Source of the DNA: Amaricoccus sp003258405
GTDB lineage: Bacteria; Pseudomonadota; Alphaproteobacteria; Rhodobacterales; Rhodobacteraceae
Direction: 5' to 3'
DNA: 64,000 bases
NCBI RefSeq assembly: GCF_043226085.1
Contig: NZ_CP171225.1
Location: 2,728,001 to 2,792,000 of the forward strand
Shown here: positions 18,315-26,199 of the stretch, piece after piece
How positions within the stretch are numbered: position 1 is the stretch's first letter
Layout: each line of letters starts with the position of its first letter
Program-made: the position numbers and the translations under genes
The notes under the pieces: model-generated
Databases searched by the model: none
What the model saw: the letters and a program-made list of their open reading frames with translations, nothing else
Told to the model about the DNA's origin: nothing

Positions 18315-18355
18315 TAATCGAGTCATTAAATTTCTTTGTCAAATTTATTTTGACA
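18315..18355 (-). promoter_or_regulatory. Putative xylF promoter with overlapping operator
   Basis: On the minus strand TTGACA (18350-18355 read in reverse is part of the palindrome) is also present at the palindrome arm; a second reading gives TTGACA at 18338-18343 and GATTAT 17 bases later. The perfect inverted repeat TGTCAAA-N5-TTTGACA (18337-18355) overlaps the -35 element, the expected place for a ROK-family repressor such as XylR. The region is markedly AT-richer than its surroundings. Confidence 0.55.
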
Positions 18356-18402
18356 TTTCGATGTAAAGGTGGCTTCCTTTTGTGGAACGTAATGTTGCAA
18401 TA

Positions 18403-18417
18403 GCACAATTTATGTGC
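18403..18417. promoter_or_regulatory. Second inverted repeat in xylF-xylR gap
   Basis: GCACA-ATTTA-TGTGC, 5-bp arms with the same 5-nt spacer as the main operator candidate, 48 bases further toward xylR. It could be an auxiliary or autoregulatory site; the arms differ in sequence, so a different protein may bind. Confidence 0.3.
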
Positions 18418-18518
18418 AGTGCAGGGATGGGGGCCGCGTAAATTAGTCGGGATTAGTCTCTCTGTAATTTTGTATGTGTTTGCCACTTGAATAAAAAGAA
18501 CGACTGGGAGGCGGAACC

Positions 18519-19799
18519 GTGGTGACACAGCCAACACAGGTCCAAGGGCTTCGCACGCGCAACAGACGTGCGATTCTCGCCGCAATCAGGAATCTGGGCC
18601 AGACGGCGCGGGTCGACATTGCCCGGGATACCGGAATCAGTGCCGCCACCGTGACCTCGATCACCGCGGATCTGGTGGAGGAAGGCCTCGTCGAGGAGAC
18701 GATGGACCCCGCCGCTGCCCGGGGGGGCGGGCGCGGGCGGCCGCGCGTGCTCCTCAGGATCCGGCCGGACGCCTTCCTCATTGGCGGGGCCAAGATCTCG
18801 ACCGACCACATCACCATCATGCTGACCGACTATGCCGGCGCCGAGGTGCTGCACCATGTCTGCCCGCTCCCGATCGGACCCGGGCTGACGGCGGAGAAGG
18901 TTGCCGGGCATCTCGAGACGGCGACGGCCTCGGCGCTCGAGCGTCTCGGTCGCAAGCCGGAAGAGCTCGCCTCGATCGGCGTCGGCCTGCCGGGCTTTGT
19001 CGATGCAAGCACCGGGATCGTGCACTGGAGCGCGTGCTTTCCCGACCGCGGTATAAACTTCCACAAGCTGCTCGCCCGCGGCTTCGGCTGCCCGGTCTAT
19101 CTCGACAATGACGCCAATGTCGTTGCCCTGGCGGAAAAATGGTTCGGCTTCGGCCGCGGGGTGGACGATTTCCTCGTCGTCACCATCGAGCACGGTGTCG
19201 GCCTGGGCGTGGTGATCGGCGGGCAGATCTTCCGCGGCGCCCGCGGCATCGGTACCGAATTCGGCCACACCAAGGTCGAGTTCGACGGCGCGCTCTGCCG
19301 CTGCGGACAGCGCGGCTGCCTCGAGGCATATGTGGCCGACTACGCACTCGCCCGCGAGGCGGCCTTTGCGCTCGATCGTGACCTTGCGCTCCCCGTCACC
19401 CCGCAAGAGGAGCTGGACGCGCTCTTTGCGGCGGCGAAAGCCGGCGACGAGGTGGCGGATTCGATCTTCCGCCGCGCCGGGCGCATCTTTGCCATGGGGC
19501 TCGCCAATCTCGCGAACATCTTCGATCCTGGCCTCATCATCTTCTCCGGCGAGCAGATGCGCTTCGACTATCTCTACAGCCCCGAGGTGCTCGACCAGAT
19601 GCGCCGGCTGAGCGTCGCCTCGGGCCGCACGCCGCCGAAGATGCGCGTGCACAAGTGGGGCGACCGCATATGGGCCCGGGGGGCGGCGGCGCTCGCCATG
19701 GAAGGGCTCAACGAACAGGCGCATGACGGCGGCCCCGCGGTTGCCGCGGGGGCGGCCGGGCCGGAGCGGGCCGCGGTCGAGGATCAGGCCTCGCTCTGA
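18519..19799 (+). CDS. xylR: ROK-family xylose regulator
   Basis: A 426-residue ROK transcriptional repressor. The N-terminal winged helix is at about 10-75 (ARVDIARDTGISAATVTSIT) followed by the basic linker RGRPRV. The sugar-kinase-like sensor carries GVGLPGFVD, DNDANVVALAEKWFG, GTEFGHTKVE and the zinc motif CRCGQRGCLEAY. Zinc and sugar control DNA binding in this family. Start is GTG 18519 or the next GTG 18522, both behind GGGAGG. Divergent from xylF, it is the probable regulator of the xyl operon. Its last 16 bases overlap the convergent LysR gene. A G7 run at 18721-18727 encodes the linker. Confidence 0.9.
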   Translation: MVTQPTQVQGLRTRNRRAILAAIRNLGQTARVDIARDTGISAATVTSITADLVEEGLVEETMDPAAARGGGRGRPRVLLRIRPDAFLIGGAKISTDHITIMLTDYAGAEVLHHVCPLPIGPGLTAEKVAGHLETATASALERLGRKPEELASIGVGLPGFVDASTGIVHWSACFPDRGINFHKLLARGFGCPVYLDNDANVVALAEKWFGFGRGVDDFLVVTIEHGVGLGVVIGGQIFRGARGIGTEFGHTKVEFDGALCRCGQRGCLEAYVADYALAREAAFALDRDLALPVTPQEELDALFAAAKAGDEVADSIFRRAGRIFAMGLANLANIFDPGLIIFSGEQMRFDYLYSPEVLDQMRRLSVASGRTPPKMRVHKWGDRIWARGAAALAMEGLNEQAHDGGPAVAAGAAGPERAAVEDQASL

Positions 19800-20722
19800 C
19801 CGGCTCCGTCCGGGGCGAGAAGCCGGTGGGCCGGATGCTCGCGCATGATCCGCCGAAGGAAGGAAAGCATCGCCCGGATCCGGTGCGGCGTGCGCCGGTG
19901 GCGGCGGGTGACCGCGAAGATCTCCGGCCCCGGATCGAGATACCCGGTCAGGAGCGGCACGAGGCTCCCGGCCCGAACCGGCTCCATCACCGCATAGGCG
20001 ATGTTCTGCACCACCCCCGCCCCGCCGATTGCCGCGGCGACCGCCGCCTCGCTCGATTCGAAGCTGAGCGCCGCGGGCATCGCCTCGAGCCGGGTCATGC
20101 CGCCTTCCCTGAACCGCCAGCTGAGCGCGCGGCCCTCGGTTGCCGAGAGGATGTTGATCCGGTCGTGCGCGGCGAGCTCGGAAATCGTGGCGGGCATGCC
20201 GCGGCTCGCGAGATAGGAGGGGGCGGCAACCGTGACGATCGGAAACTGCCCGATCCGCGTGGCGACGAGCGCGCTGTCGCGCAGCGGGCCGACATAGACG
20301 AGCACATCCACAGCATCCGCCACCATGTCCGGAAACCGGTCGCGCGACAGCACCGAGAGGTCGATTTCCGGATGTTCGGCGAGGAAGCCGCCGATCGCGG
20401 GCGCAAGCACAAGCCGGCCAAAGGCCGAGGGAACCTGAAGCGTCAGCCGGGCGCGGAGCTGAGAGCGCCCGGTGACGCTCTGGTCCAGCGCCTCGATCTC
20501 CTCGAGGATGCGCCGGGCCTGCTCGACATAGAGCGCGCCCTCGGCCGTGAGCGACATGCGCCGGGTGGTGCGCCGGATGAGCTCGACGCCGAGCGCGTCC
20601 TCGAGTCCCTTCACGATCGCCCCTGCCATGCCATGCGACAGGCCGAGATCCGCCGCCGCGCGGCTGAAATTGCCCCGTTCCGCGACCCGCACCAGCACAC
20701 GCATCGCCTTGAGCCTGTCCAT
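19784..20722 (-). CDS. LysR-family transcriptional regulator
   Basis: A 312-residue LysR regulator: helix-turn-helix at about 1-60 (GNFSRAAADLGLSHGMAGAI, RRTTRRMSLTAEG) and an effector domain from residue 90. SHGMAG in the recognition helix departs from the usual S-x-x-A/S-V-S pattern. It is divergent from the hemerythrin-like gene, 119 bp apart, making that gene the likely target. ATG 20722 is chosen because GGAG lies 8 bases upstream and the frame's earlier Met adds a non-homologous extension. Convergent overlap of 16 bases with xylR. Confidence 0.88.
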   Translation of the reverse strand: MDRLKAMRVLVRVAERGNFSRAAADLGLSHGMAGAIVKGLEDALGVELIRRTTRRMSLTAEGALYVEQARRILEEIEALDQSVTGRSQLRARLTLQVPSAFGRLVLAPAIGGFLAEHPEIDLSVLSRDRFPDMVADAVDVLVYVGPLRDSALVATRIGQFPIVTVAAPSYLASRGMPATISELAAHDRINILSATEGRALSWRFREGGMTRLEAMPAALSFESSEAAVAAAIGGAGVVQNIAYAVMEPVRAGSLVPLLTGYLDPGPEIFAVTRRHRRTPHRIRAMLSFLRRIMREHPAHRLLAPDGAGQSEA

Positions 20723-20841
20723 GCAATTCTCCGGCAATTCCAGAGAGAGTTTCCAGAGCATCGTGATTTTTCGGACAATATGGAAGCGCTATTCCCGAAA
20801 GCGCGGCCAGAGGGGCCGCCTCAGATGCGGGACAGCGAGCC

Positions 20842-21513
20842 ATGAGTGCTTCCGAACGTCATGATTTCTACTACGCCATCCACAAGGCGCTCCGCCTCGG
20901 CCACACGCGCGTGCTGAACAGGCTCGCGGCAACCGATTTTACCGAAGCGGCCGCGCGCGCCGATGCCATCGCCGAGCTCCGGGGTTTTCTCGGCCTGGCG
21001 CGAGGCCATCTGCTTCACGAGAATTCCGAGATCCATGCCGCGCTGGAGGCGCGCCGACCCGGCGCCTCCGACGAGGCTGCGGAGGATCACGCCGCGCATG
21101 AACGGAGCTTTGCGGAGCTCGAGGCGCTGGTCGACGCCCTCGAAGTGGGCCGTCTCGACCGCGCCCGCCTCGGTCGGCAGCTCTATCGCCGCTATGCGCT
21201 CTTCCTGGCTAACGATCTCGCGCACATGAACGAGGAGGAGGCCGAGCTCATGCCGGTGCTGCAATCGGCCTTCGAGGACGAGGAGCTGCGTGCGATCGAA
21301 GGCCGGATCGTCGCCCGCATTCCGCCGGAGGAAATGGCGCGGATCATGCGCCTCATGCTCCCGGCGATGAACCACCCGGAGCGCGTGGAGATGCTGAGCG
21401 GCATGCGGAGCGCGATGCCCGCGATGGCCTTCCGCCAGATCCTCGAGGATGCCGCCCGCCCCGCGCTTGCCGCTGCCGATATGGCTGCGGTCGAGCGTGC
21501 GCTGGCGGCCTGA
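20842..21513 (+). CDS. Hemerythrin HHE-domain protein
   Basis: A 223-residue protein of the hemerythrin-like HHE family, a four-helix bundle that binds a di-iron centre. Candidate ligands are H14, H21, H56/H59 with E60, H83, H86, H128 and E132 (HMNEEE), spaced over four helices as expected. A C-terminal extension (about 150-223) rich in Met and Ala is not part of the core domain. Bacterial HHE proteins take part in oxygen, NO or iron sensing and repair; which applies here is unknown. Divergent from a LysR gene. Confidence 0.82.
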   Translation: MSASERHDFYYAIHKALRLGHTRVLNRLAATDFTEAAARADAIAELRGFLGLARGHLLHENSEIHAALEARRPGASDEAAEDHAAHERSFAELEALVDALEVGRLDRARLGRQLYRRYALFLANDLAHMNEEEAELMPVLQSAFEDEELRAIEGRIVARIPPEEMARIMRLMLPAMNHPERVEMLSGMRSAMPAMAFRQILEDAARPALAAADMAAVERALAA

Positions 21514-21537
21514 GCCGATGTGCGGGAAGGGGGCGGT

Positions 21538-21556
21538 CTGCGCGGGCTGCGCGCAG
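21538..21556. terminator. Hairpin between convergent genes
   Basis: CTGCGCG-GGCTG-CGCGCAG, a perfect 7-bp stem with a 5-nt loop, lies between the stops of the hemerythrin-like gene and the TAXI gene. No U-run; position suggests bidirectional termination. Confidence 0.4.
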
Positions 21557-21558
21557 GT

Positions 21559-22524
21559 TCAGTTCGTGAGGCCCTGCGTGGAGAAATACGCTGCCGCCGC
21601 CGGGTGCAGCGGCGCGGTCAGCCCGTCTTTCGTCATCGCCTCCGGTTCGAGATCGGCCAGCACCGGATCGAGGCCGCGCAGCCGGTCGAGCTTGGAGAAG
21701 ATCGCGGTCACCAGCACCGAGATGACCTCGTCCGGCACATCCGCCCGGGTGACGAGCGTCGCGCCGGGGCCGAAGGAGGCAACGGCATCGGGGTTGCCGC
21801 GATAGAGCCCGCCCGGGATCTCCGCCTCGAAGAACGAGGGCGTCTCCGCGACGAGCCGGTCGGCGACCGCGCCCGTCGCGGGCACGAGCCGCGCGTCGCA
21901 GGACAGCGTCGCTTCCTGCACCGTGAGCGCGGGGTGGCCGATGGCGGTCACGAAGGCATCGATCCGGTTCTCGCAGAGCGCGCGGGCCTGATCGGTGGCG
22001 GCAAGCTCCGCGACCTCGGCGAAGCTCTCCGCCGCCCAGCCCTCGGCGGCCGCAACCGCCTCCCAGAGCGCACGCTGCCCGGAACCCGCCGGTCCCACGC
22101 TGAGGCGCTTGCCCGGAAGCCCGTCGATCCCGGTGATGCCCGCATCGGCGCGGGCAACGATGGTCAGCGGTTCGGGATAGAGCGAGACGACCGAGCGGAG
22201 CGTATCGAAGGGCCCCTCCTCCCCCGCGCCGGTCCAGGCCGCGGCCTGGGTGTCGGACTGCACGATGGCAAGCTCGACATCGCCCGAGCGGAGGGCTGCG
22301 ATGTTCGCGACCGAGCCGGCGCTCTGCTCGGCAGAGCAGCGGATGCCATGTTCGGCGCGCGTTTCATTGATGAGGCGGCAGAGCGCAATGCCGACCGGGA
22401 AATAGACCCCCGCCGGGCTTCCGGTCGCCATGCGGATGAGTCGCGCCTCCTGGGCGTCCGCCGCGATCGGGGAAAGCAAGAGCGCGGCAACCGCCACGAG
22501 ACCTTGAAGCCGGAACATTCGCAA
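21559..22524 (-). CDS. TAXI-family TRAP transporter solute-binding protein
   Basis: A 321-residue secreted binding protein. Signal peptide of about 24 residues (LVAVAALLLSPIAADA), then TAXI-family motifs ATGSPAGVYFPVGIALCR, EQSAGSVANIAALRSGDVELAIVQSD and GPAGSGQRALWEA. TAXI proteins deliver solutes, often glutamate or other carboxylates, to fused DctQM permeases. No TRAP permease is present in the window, so this is an orphan or works with a distant permease. Start at 22524 or at Met3. It follows hemA on the same strand after a hairpin, so is probably transcribed separately. Confidence 0.87.
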   Translation of the reverse strand: MRMFRLQGLVAVAALLLSPIAADAQEARLIRMATGSPAGVYFPVGIALCRLINETRAEHGIRCSAEQSAGSVANIAALRSGDVELAIVQSDTQAAAWTGAGEEGPFDTLRSVVSLYPEPLTIVARADAGITGIDGLPGKRLSVGPAGSGQRALWEAVAAAEGWAAESFAEVAELAATDQARALCENRIDAFVTAIGHPALTVQEATLSCDARLVPATGAVADRLVAETPSFFEAEIPGGLYRGNPDAVASFGPGATLVTRADVPDEVISVLVTAIFSKLDRLRGLDPVLADLEPEAMTKDGLTAPLHPAAAAYFSTQGLTN

Positions 22525-22624
22525 ACCTCCCGTCCGTTCCGCAGCAGCCTCTCACGCAAGCGCGCGTGACACAACCGGCTTCGCGGGCATTGGTCGAGGG
22601 GTGTTCGCTGAAGGGGGAGCGGCA

Positions 22625-22645
22625 GGCGCGGCCAGTGGCCGCACC
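22625..22645 (-). terminator. Hairpin downstream of hemA
   Basis: A 9-bp stem (GGTGCGGCC with GGCCGCGCC, one G-U pair) and a 3-nt loop starts 18 bases past the hemA stop on its strand. Confidence 0.4.
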
Positions 22646-22663
22646 CCGTTCAGCGCGCGGGGC

Positions 22664-23878
22664 TCAGGCGACCGCGCGCGAGAGTGCGCACTGCTTCCAG
22701 AGCGCGGTCAGGGCGCCGATCAGGTGATCGATATCGGCATCCGTATGCAGCGGCGAGGGCGTGAAGCGCAGCCGCTCCGTGCCCTTCGGCACCGTCGGAT
22801 AGTTGATCGGCTGCACATAGATCCCGTACTGGTCGAGCAGGATGTCGGAGATCATCTTGCACTTCACCGGATCGCAGACCATCACCGGCACGATGTGGCT
22901 CGGGTTCGGCAGGTGCGGAATGCCGATCGCATCGAGCCGCGCGCGCACCTTGGCGACATTCTCGCGCTGCTTCATGCGCTCGGCATCGCTCACCTTGAGG
23001 TGCTGGATGCTCGCGCGGGCCGCGGCCGCGACCGAGGGCGGCAGGGCGGTGGTGAAGATGAAGCCGGAAGCGAAGGACCGGATGAAGTCGACCAGCGCCG
23101 CGGAGCCGGTGATGTAGCCGCCGACCACGCCGAAGGCCTTGCCGAGCGTGCCCTCGATGAGGGTGATGCGGTCCATGAGGCCGCGCTCCTCGGCGACGCC
23201 GCCACCGCGCGGCCCGTAGAGCCCGACCGCATGGACCTCGTCGAGATAGGTCATCGCGCCATGCGCTTCGGCCACGTCGCAGATTTCGGCGATCGGGGCG
23301 ATGTCGCCATCCATGGAATAGACGCTCTCGAAGGCAACGACCTTCGGCCGCGCGGGATCGAGGCGGGAGAGCTGGCGGTTCAGATCCTCCGGATCGTTGT
23401 GCTTCCAGATCATCTTCTCGGCGCGGGAGTGCCGGATGCCCTCGATCATGCTCGCGTGGTTGAGCGCGTCGGAGAGGATGACACAGCCGTCGAGCTTGGC
23501 ACCGAGCGTGCCGAGCGAGGCCCAGTTCGAGACATACCCGGAGGTGAAGAGAAGGGCGGCCTCCTTGTGGTGCAGATCGGCCAGCTCGCGCTCGAGCAGC
23601 ACATGATCGTGGTTGGTGCCGGAGATGTTGCGGGTGCCGCCCGCGCCGGCGCCGCAGCGGTCGATCGCGTCATGCATCGTCGCGATCACCTCGGGGTGCT
23701 GGCCCATGCCGAGATAGTCGTTCGAACACCAGACCGTGACATCGCTCACCGCGCCGCCGTCATGCCGGCGGGCCCGCGGGAAACCGCCGCGCTCGCGTTC
23801 TAGCTCTGCGAAGACCCTGTAGTTGCCTTCATCGCGAAGTTGGTCGAGATGTTTGCGGAACAGGGCATCGTAGTCCAT
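22664..23878 (-). CDS. hemA: 5-aminolevulinate synthase
   Basis: Condenses glycine and succinyl-CoA to 5-aminolevulinate, the first step of heme and bacteriochlorophyll synthesis in alphaproteobacteria. 404 residues, full length. Class II PLP transferase motifs: WCSNDYLGMGQHPEV, GAGAGGTRNISGTNHDHVLLE, DEVHAVGLYG and the PLP lysine K247 in TLGKAFGVVGG; the C-terminus has RLRFTPSPLHTD. It is divergent from a Bch2/PucC-type carrier and shares with it a 396-bp control region containing an FNR-type site, consistent with oxygen control known for Rhodobacter hemA. Confidence 0.96.
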   Translation of the reverse strand: MDYDALFRKHLDQLRDEGNYRVFAELERERGGFPRARRHDGGAVSDVTVWCSNDYLGMGQHPEVIATMHDAIDRCGAGAGGTRNISGTNHDHVLLERELADLHHKEAALLFTSGYVSNWASLGTLGAKLDGCVILSDALNHASMIEGIRHSRAEKMIWKHNDPEDLNRQLSRLDPARPKVVAFESVYSMDGDIAPIAEICDVAEAHGAMTYLDEVHAVGLYGPRGGGVAEERGLMDRITLIEGTLGKAFGVVGGYITGSAALVDFIRSFASGFIFTTALPPSVAAAARASIQHLKVSDAERMKQRENVAKVRARLDAIGIPHLPNPSHIVPVMVCDPVKCKMISDILLDQYGIYVQPINYPTVPKGTERLRFTPSPLHTDADIDHLIGALTALWKQCALSRAVA

Positions 23879-23945
23879 TTGTCCTCACCTTTGCCTTCAA
23901 AGCCCTGCGCCAAGTTCGGCAACAGGTGTGGGTTTATGGTCACCG

Positions 23946-23974
23946 GGACATGGCACCAGCGCGCCGCCATGTCC
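23946..23974. promoter_or_regulatory. Perfect 9-bp inverted repeat upstream of hemA
   Basis: GGACATGGC and GCCATGTCC are separated by 11 bases, 68 bp before the hemA start. It may be an operator for an unidentified dimeric regulator or a leader hairpin in the hemA mRNA. Confidence 0.45.
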
Positions 23975-24126
23975 AGTCTGCAGTGCACTACCACGGAAGA
24001 TAAGCCGAGAATTGACAGGAAAATCATGGGATCGACTGGCATTCCCCGCCCCTTTCACGTAAATTCGGCGCTCGTGCGCCCTTCCTCCGCAGGCGGGCAT
24101 GATTCCCGCATTCGCCGCTGCCGCCC

Positions 24127-24140
24127 TTGATCTTTGTCAA
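24127..24140. promoter_or_regulatory. FNR/FnrL-type binding site
   Basis: TTGATCTTTGTCAA matches the FNR consensus TTGAT-N4-ATCAA at nine of ten defined positions. It lies 249 bp from the hemA start and 135 bp before the bch2-like start. In Rhodobacter, FnrL sites of this form control hemA and bacteriochlorophyll genes. Confidence 0.7.
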
Positions 24141-24274
24141 GCCGGGCCATCTTTCGACGCGCCTTGGCGAATCGGCTCAGTCACCTTCCCACCATTTGCC
24201 GGGGTCGCATATTGAACCAAGGTGGGTGTGGTCCGCGCCCGATCCACGATCCCGTGTCAGCCAGAGGATTTCAC

Positions 24275-25576
24275 ATGGCGCCCAACGGTCTGAGCTGGTC
24301 CGGCATCCTGCGCCTCGGCCTCGTCCAGATGGCGATCGGCTCGGTGATCGCGCTCACCACCTCGACGCTCAACCGGATCATGGTGGTCGAACTCGCGCTC
24401 CCCGCCGTGCTGCCGGGGCTGCTCGTCGGCATCTATTATGCGCTCCAGCTCTCGCGGCCCGTCTGGGGTCACCGCTCCGATGCCGGGCGGCGGCGCACCC
24501 CCTGGATCCTCGGCGGCGTCTTCGTGCTCGCGCTCGGCGGCCTCGTCGCGACCCTCGGCACGGTGCGGATGGAGACGGATCTCGCCATCGGTCTGCCGCT
24601 CTCGGGGGCAGGCTTCATGCTGATCGGCGCCGGCGCCGGCGCCGCGGCCACATCGCTGCTGGCCTTCCTCGCCACGGCGACCCGGCCGGAACGGCGGCCC
24701 GCGGCAGCAACGATCACCTGGCTCCTGATGATCTTCGGCATCGCCGCCACTACCACCCTCGTCGGCCAGATCCTCGATCCCTATTCGCCCGCGCGGCTTC
24801 TCCGGGTGGTCGCGGGGGTCTGCACCGGCGCGTGCCTCCTTGCGACACTCGCCATGATCGGCCTCGAACGCGACAGCGCGGTGGTGGCGCCGGCCCGCGA
24901 GGCGCAGGTGCCCTTCCGCCGCGCCTTCGCCGAGACCTGGGCCGAGCCGCATTCCCGGCGCTTCGCCGTCTTCGTCTTCCTCTCGATGATCGCCTATTCG
25001 ATGCAGGAGCTGATCCTCGAGCCCTTCGCGGGCCATGTCTTCGGCTTCTCGCCGGGGCGCTCGACCTCGATGGCAGGGCTTCAGAACGGCGCGGTGCTGC
25101 TCGGCGTGCTGACCGTCGGCATCGTCGGCAGCGGGCTCGGCAGGGGCTCGCTCCGGGTCTGGACCGCCGCGGGCTGCGTCGGCTCCGCGGCCGCGCTTGT
25201 CGCCATCGCGCTTGCAGGCTTCGGCGGTCCCGAAGCGGCGCTGCTGCCCTCGGTCTTCGCGCTCGGCTTTGCCAACGGCGTCTTCGCCGTCGCCGCCATC
25301 GGGGCGATGATGCAGCTCGCAGGGAGCGCGGGGCAGGGCGGCCGCGAGGGCACCCGCATGGGGCTCTGGGGCGCGGCCCAGGCCATGGCCTCCGGCATCG
25401 GCGGCTTTCTCGGGGCCGCGGGGGCCGACACGATGCGATTCGCGCTCGGCGAGAACCACCTCGCCTATGGCACGGTCTTCGTGATCGAGGCGGGGCTTTT
25501 CCTCGTCGCGGCGGCCCTTGCGCTCTCCGCGATCGACGCGCCCGGCCGGGTGCCGCTGCCCGAGGAGGGGCTCTGA
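24275..25576 (+). CDS. BCD-family MFS transporter (PucC/LhaA/Bch2 type)
   Basis: A 433-residue membrane protein of the PucC family with about 12 hydrophobic helices. Family hallmarks at the N-terminus are LVQMAIGSVIALTTSTLNRI and VVELALPAVLPGLLVGIYYA, then the loop RPVWGHRSDAGRRRTPWI. Known members are bacteriochlorophyll-associated carriers or assembly factors for light-harvesting complexes. Start ATG 24275 follows AGAGGA. It is 50 bp upstream of idi. In Rhodobacter photosynthesis clusters the order is bchG-bch2-bchP-idi; here bchP is missing. It could be Bch2 itself or a non-photosynthetic paralogue. Confidence 0.88.
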   Translation: MAPNGLSWSGILRLGLVQMAIGSVIALTTSTLNRIMVVELALPAVLPGLLVGIYYALQLSRPVWGHRSDAGRRRTPWILGGVFVLALGGLVATLGTVRMETDLAIGLPLSGAGFMLIGAGAGAAATSLLAFLATATRPERRPAAATITWLLMIFGIAATTTLVGQILDPYSPARLLRVVAGVCTGACLLATLAMIGLERDSAVVAPAREAQVPFRRAFAETWAEPHSRRFAVFVFLSMIAYSMQELILEPFAGHVFGFSPGRSTSMAGLQNGAVLLGVLTVGIVGSGLGRGSLRVWTAAGCVGSAAALVAIALAGFGGPEAALLPSVFALGFANGVFAVAAIGAMMQLAGSAGQGGREGTRMGLWGAAQAMASGIGGFLGAAGADTMRFALGENHLAYGTVFVIEAGLFLVAAALALSAIDAPGRVPLPEEGL

Positions 25577-25626
25577 GCGCGCGCAGGCCTTGCCCGCGGG
25601 CGTGAAATGGCCGAAAGACCTTGGGC

Positions 25627-26175
25627 ATGAACGATCAGAGCGCCGCGAGTCGGCACAGTTTCATTCCTGCTTGGGTCGATGGCCGCCTCCTGCCCGTCGA
25701 CAAGCTGGAGGTGCACCGCAAGGGCCTGCGCCATCCCGCTGTCTCCGTCTTCCTGATGGATGGTGGCCGGACGCTGCTCCAGCGCCGTGCGCTCGGCAAG
25801 TATCACACGCCGGGCCTCTGGGCGAATGCCTGCTGCACGCACCCGCGCTGGGGCGAGCCGACGGAGGCCTGCGCGAGCCGCCGCCTGCTCGAAGAACTCG
25901 GCATCGTCGGCCTGCCGCTCGCCCGGAGCGGCCGCGTCTCCTATAGTGCCGATGTCGGCCGGGGCATGGTCGAGCGCGAGGACGTCGATCTCTTCATCGG
26001 CCACTGGCGCCCCGCCGTCACGCTGGCCCCCGACCCATCGGAAGTGATGGAGACCCGCTGGGTGCCATTGTTCCAGCTCGAGGAAGAGATCGCGCAGAAC
26101 CCGGAGCGCTTCACGCCCTGGCTCCGGATCTACCTCGCCGAGCACGCGGGCACGATCTTCGGCTCGGTCGACTGA
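25627..26175 (+). CDS. idi: Isopentenyl-diphosphate delta-isomerase, type I
   Basis: Interconverts IPP and DMAPP for isoprenoid (quinone, carotenoid, phytyl) synthesis. 182 residues. Nudix fold with substrate motif KYHTPGLWANACCTHPRWGE; C70 corresponds to the catalytic cysteine and E118 in EREDVD to the catalytic glutamate. The Nudix box GEPTEACASRRLLEELGI binds divalent metal. Start at ATG 25627, since the upstream TTG (25621) has no better ribosome site. It follows the Bch2-like gene, as in phototrophic Rhodobacter clusters. Confidence 0.94.
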   Translation: MNDQSAASRHSFIPAWVDGRLLPVDKLEVHRKGLRHPAVSVFLMDGGRTLLQRRALGKYHTPGLWANACCTHPRWGEPTEACASRRLLEELGIVGLPLARSGRVSYSADVGRGMVEREDVDLFIGHWRPAVTLAPDPSEVMETRWVPLFQLEEEIAQNPERFTPWLRIYLAEHAGTIFGSVD

Positions 26176-26177
26176 TC

Positions 26178-26199
26178 CCGCCGTTTACGGGGCGGTTTT
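26178..26199 (+). terminator. Possible terminator after idi
   Basis: CCGCC and GGCGG form a short 5-bp stem around 8 nt, followed by TTTT, three bases after the idi stop. It overlaps the 3' end of the convergent IalB-like gene. Weak stem, so tentative. Confidence 0.35.

Larger units (their letters stand above)
23879..24274. other. hemA / bch2-like divergent control region
   Basis: A 396-bp gap without a convincing gene. It contains a 9-bp-arm inverted repeat near hemA (23946-23974) and an FNR-type site (24127-24140), both listed separately. Reading frames crossing it are extensions of the carrier frame or unrelated short frames. No RNA gene recognised. Confidence 0.7.

Noticed and set aside
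18700..18760. AT-hook-like RGRPRV and a G7 run inside xylR
   Set aside because: A basic GRP linker after the winged helix is normal for ROK repressors; the G7 run is short and coding, so frameshift switching is not supported.
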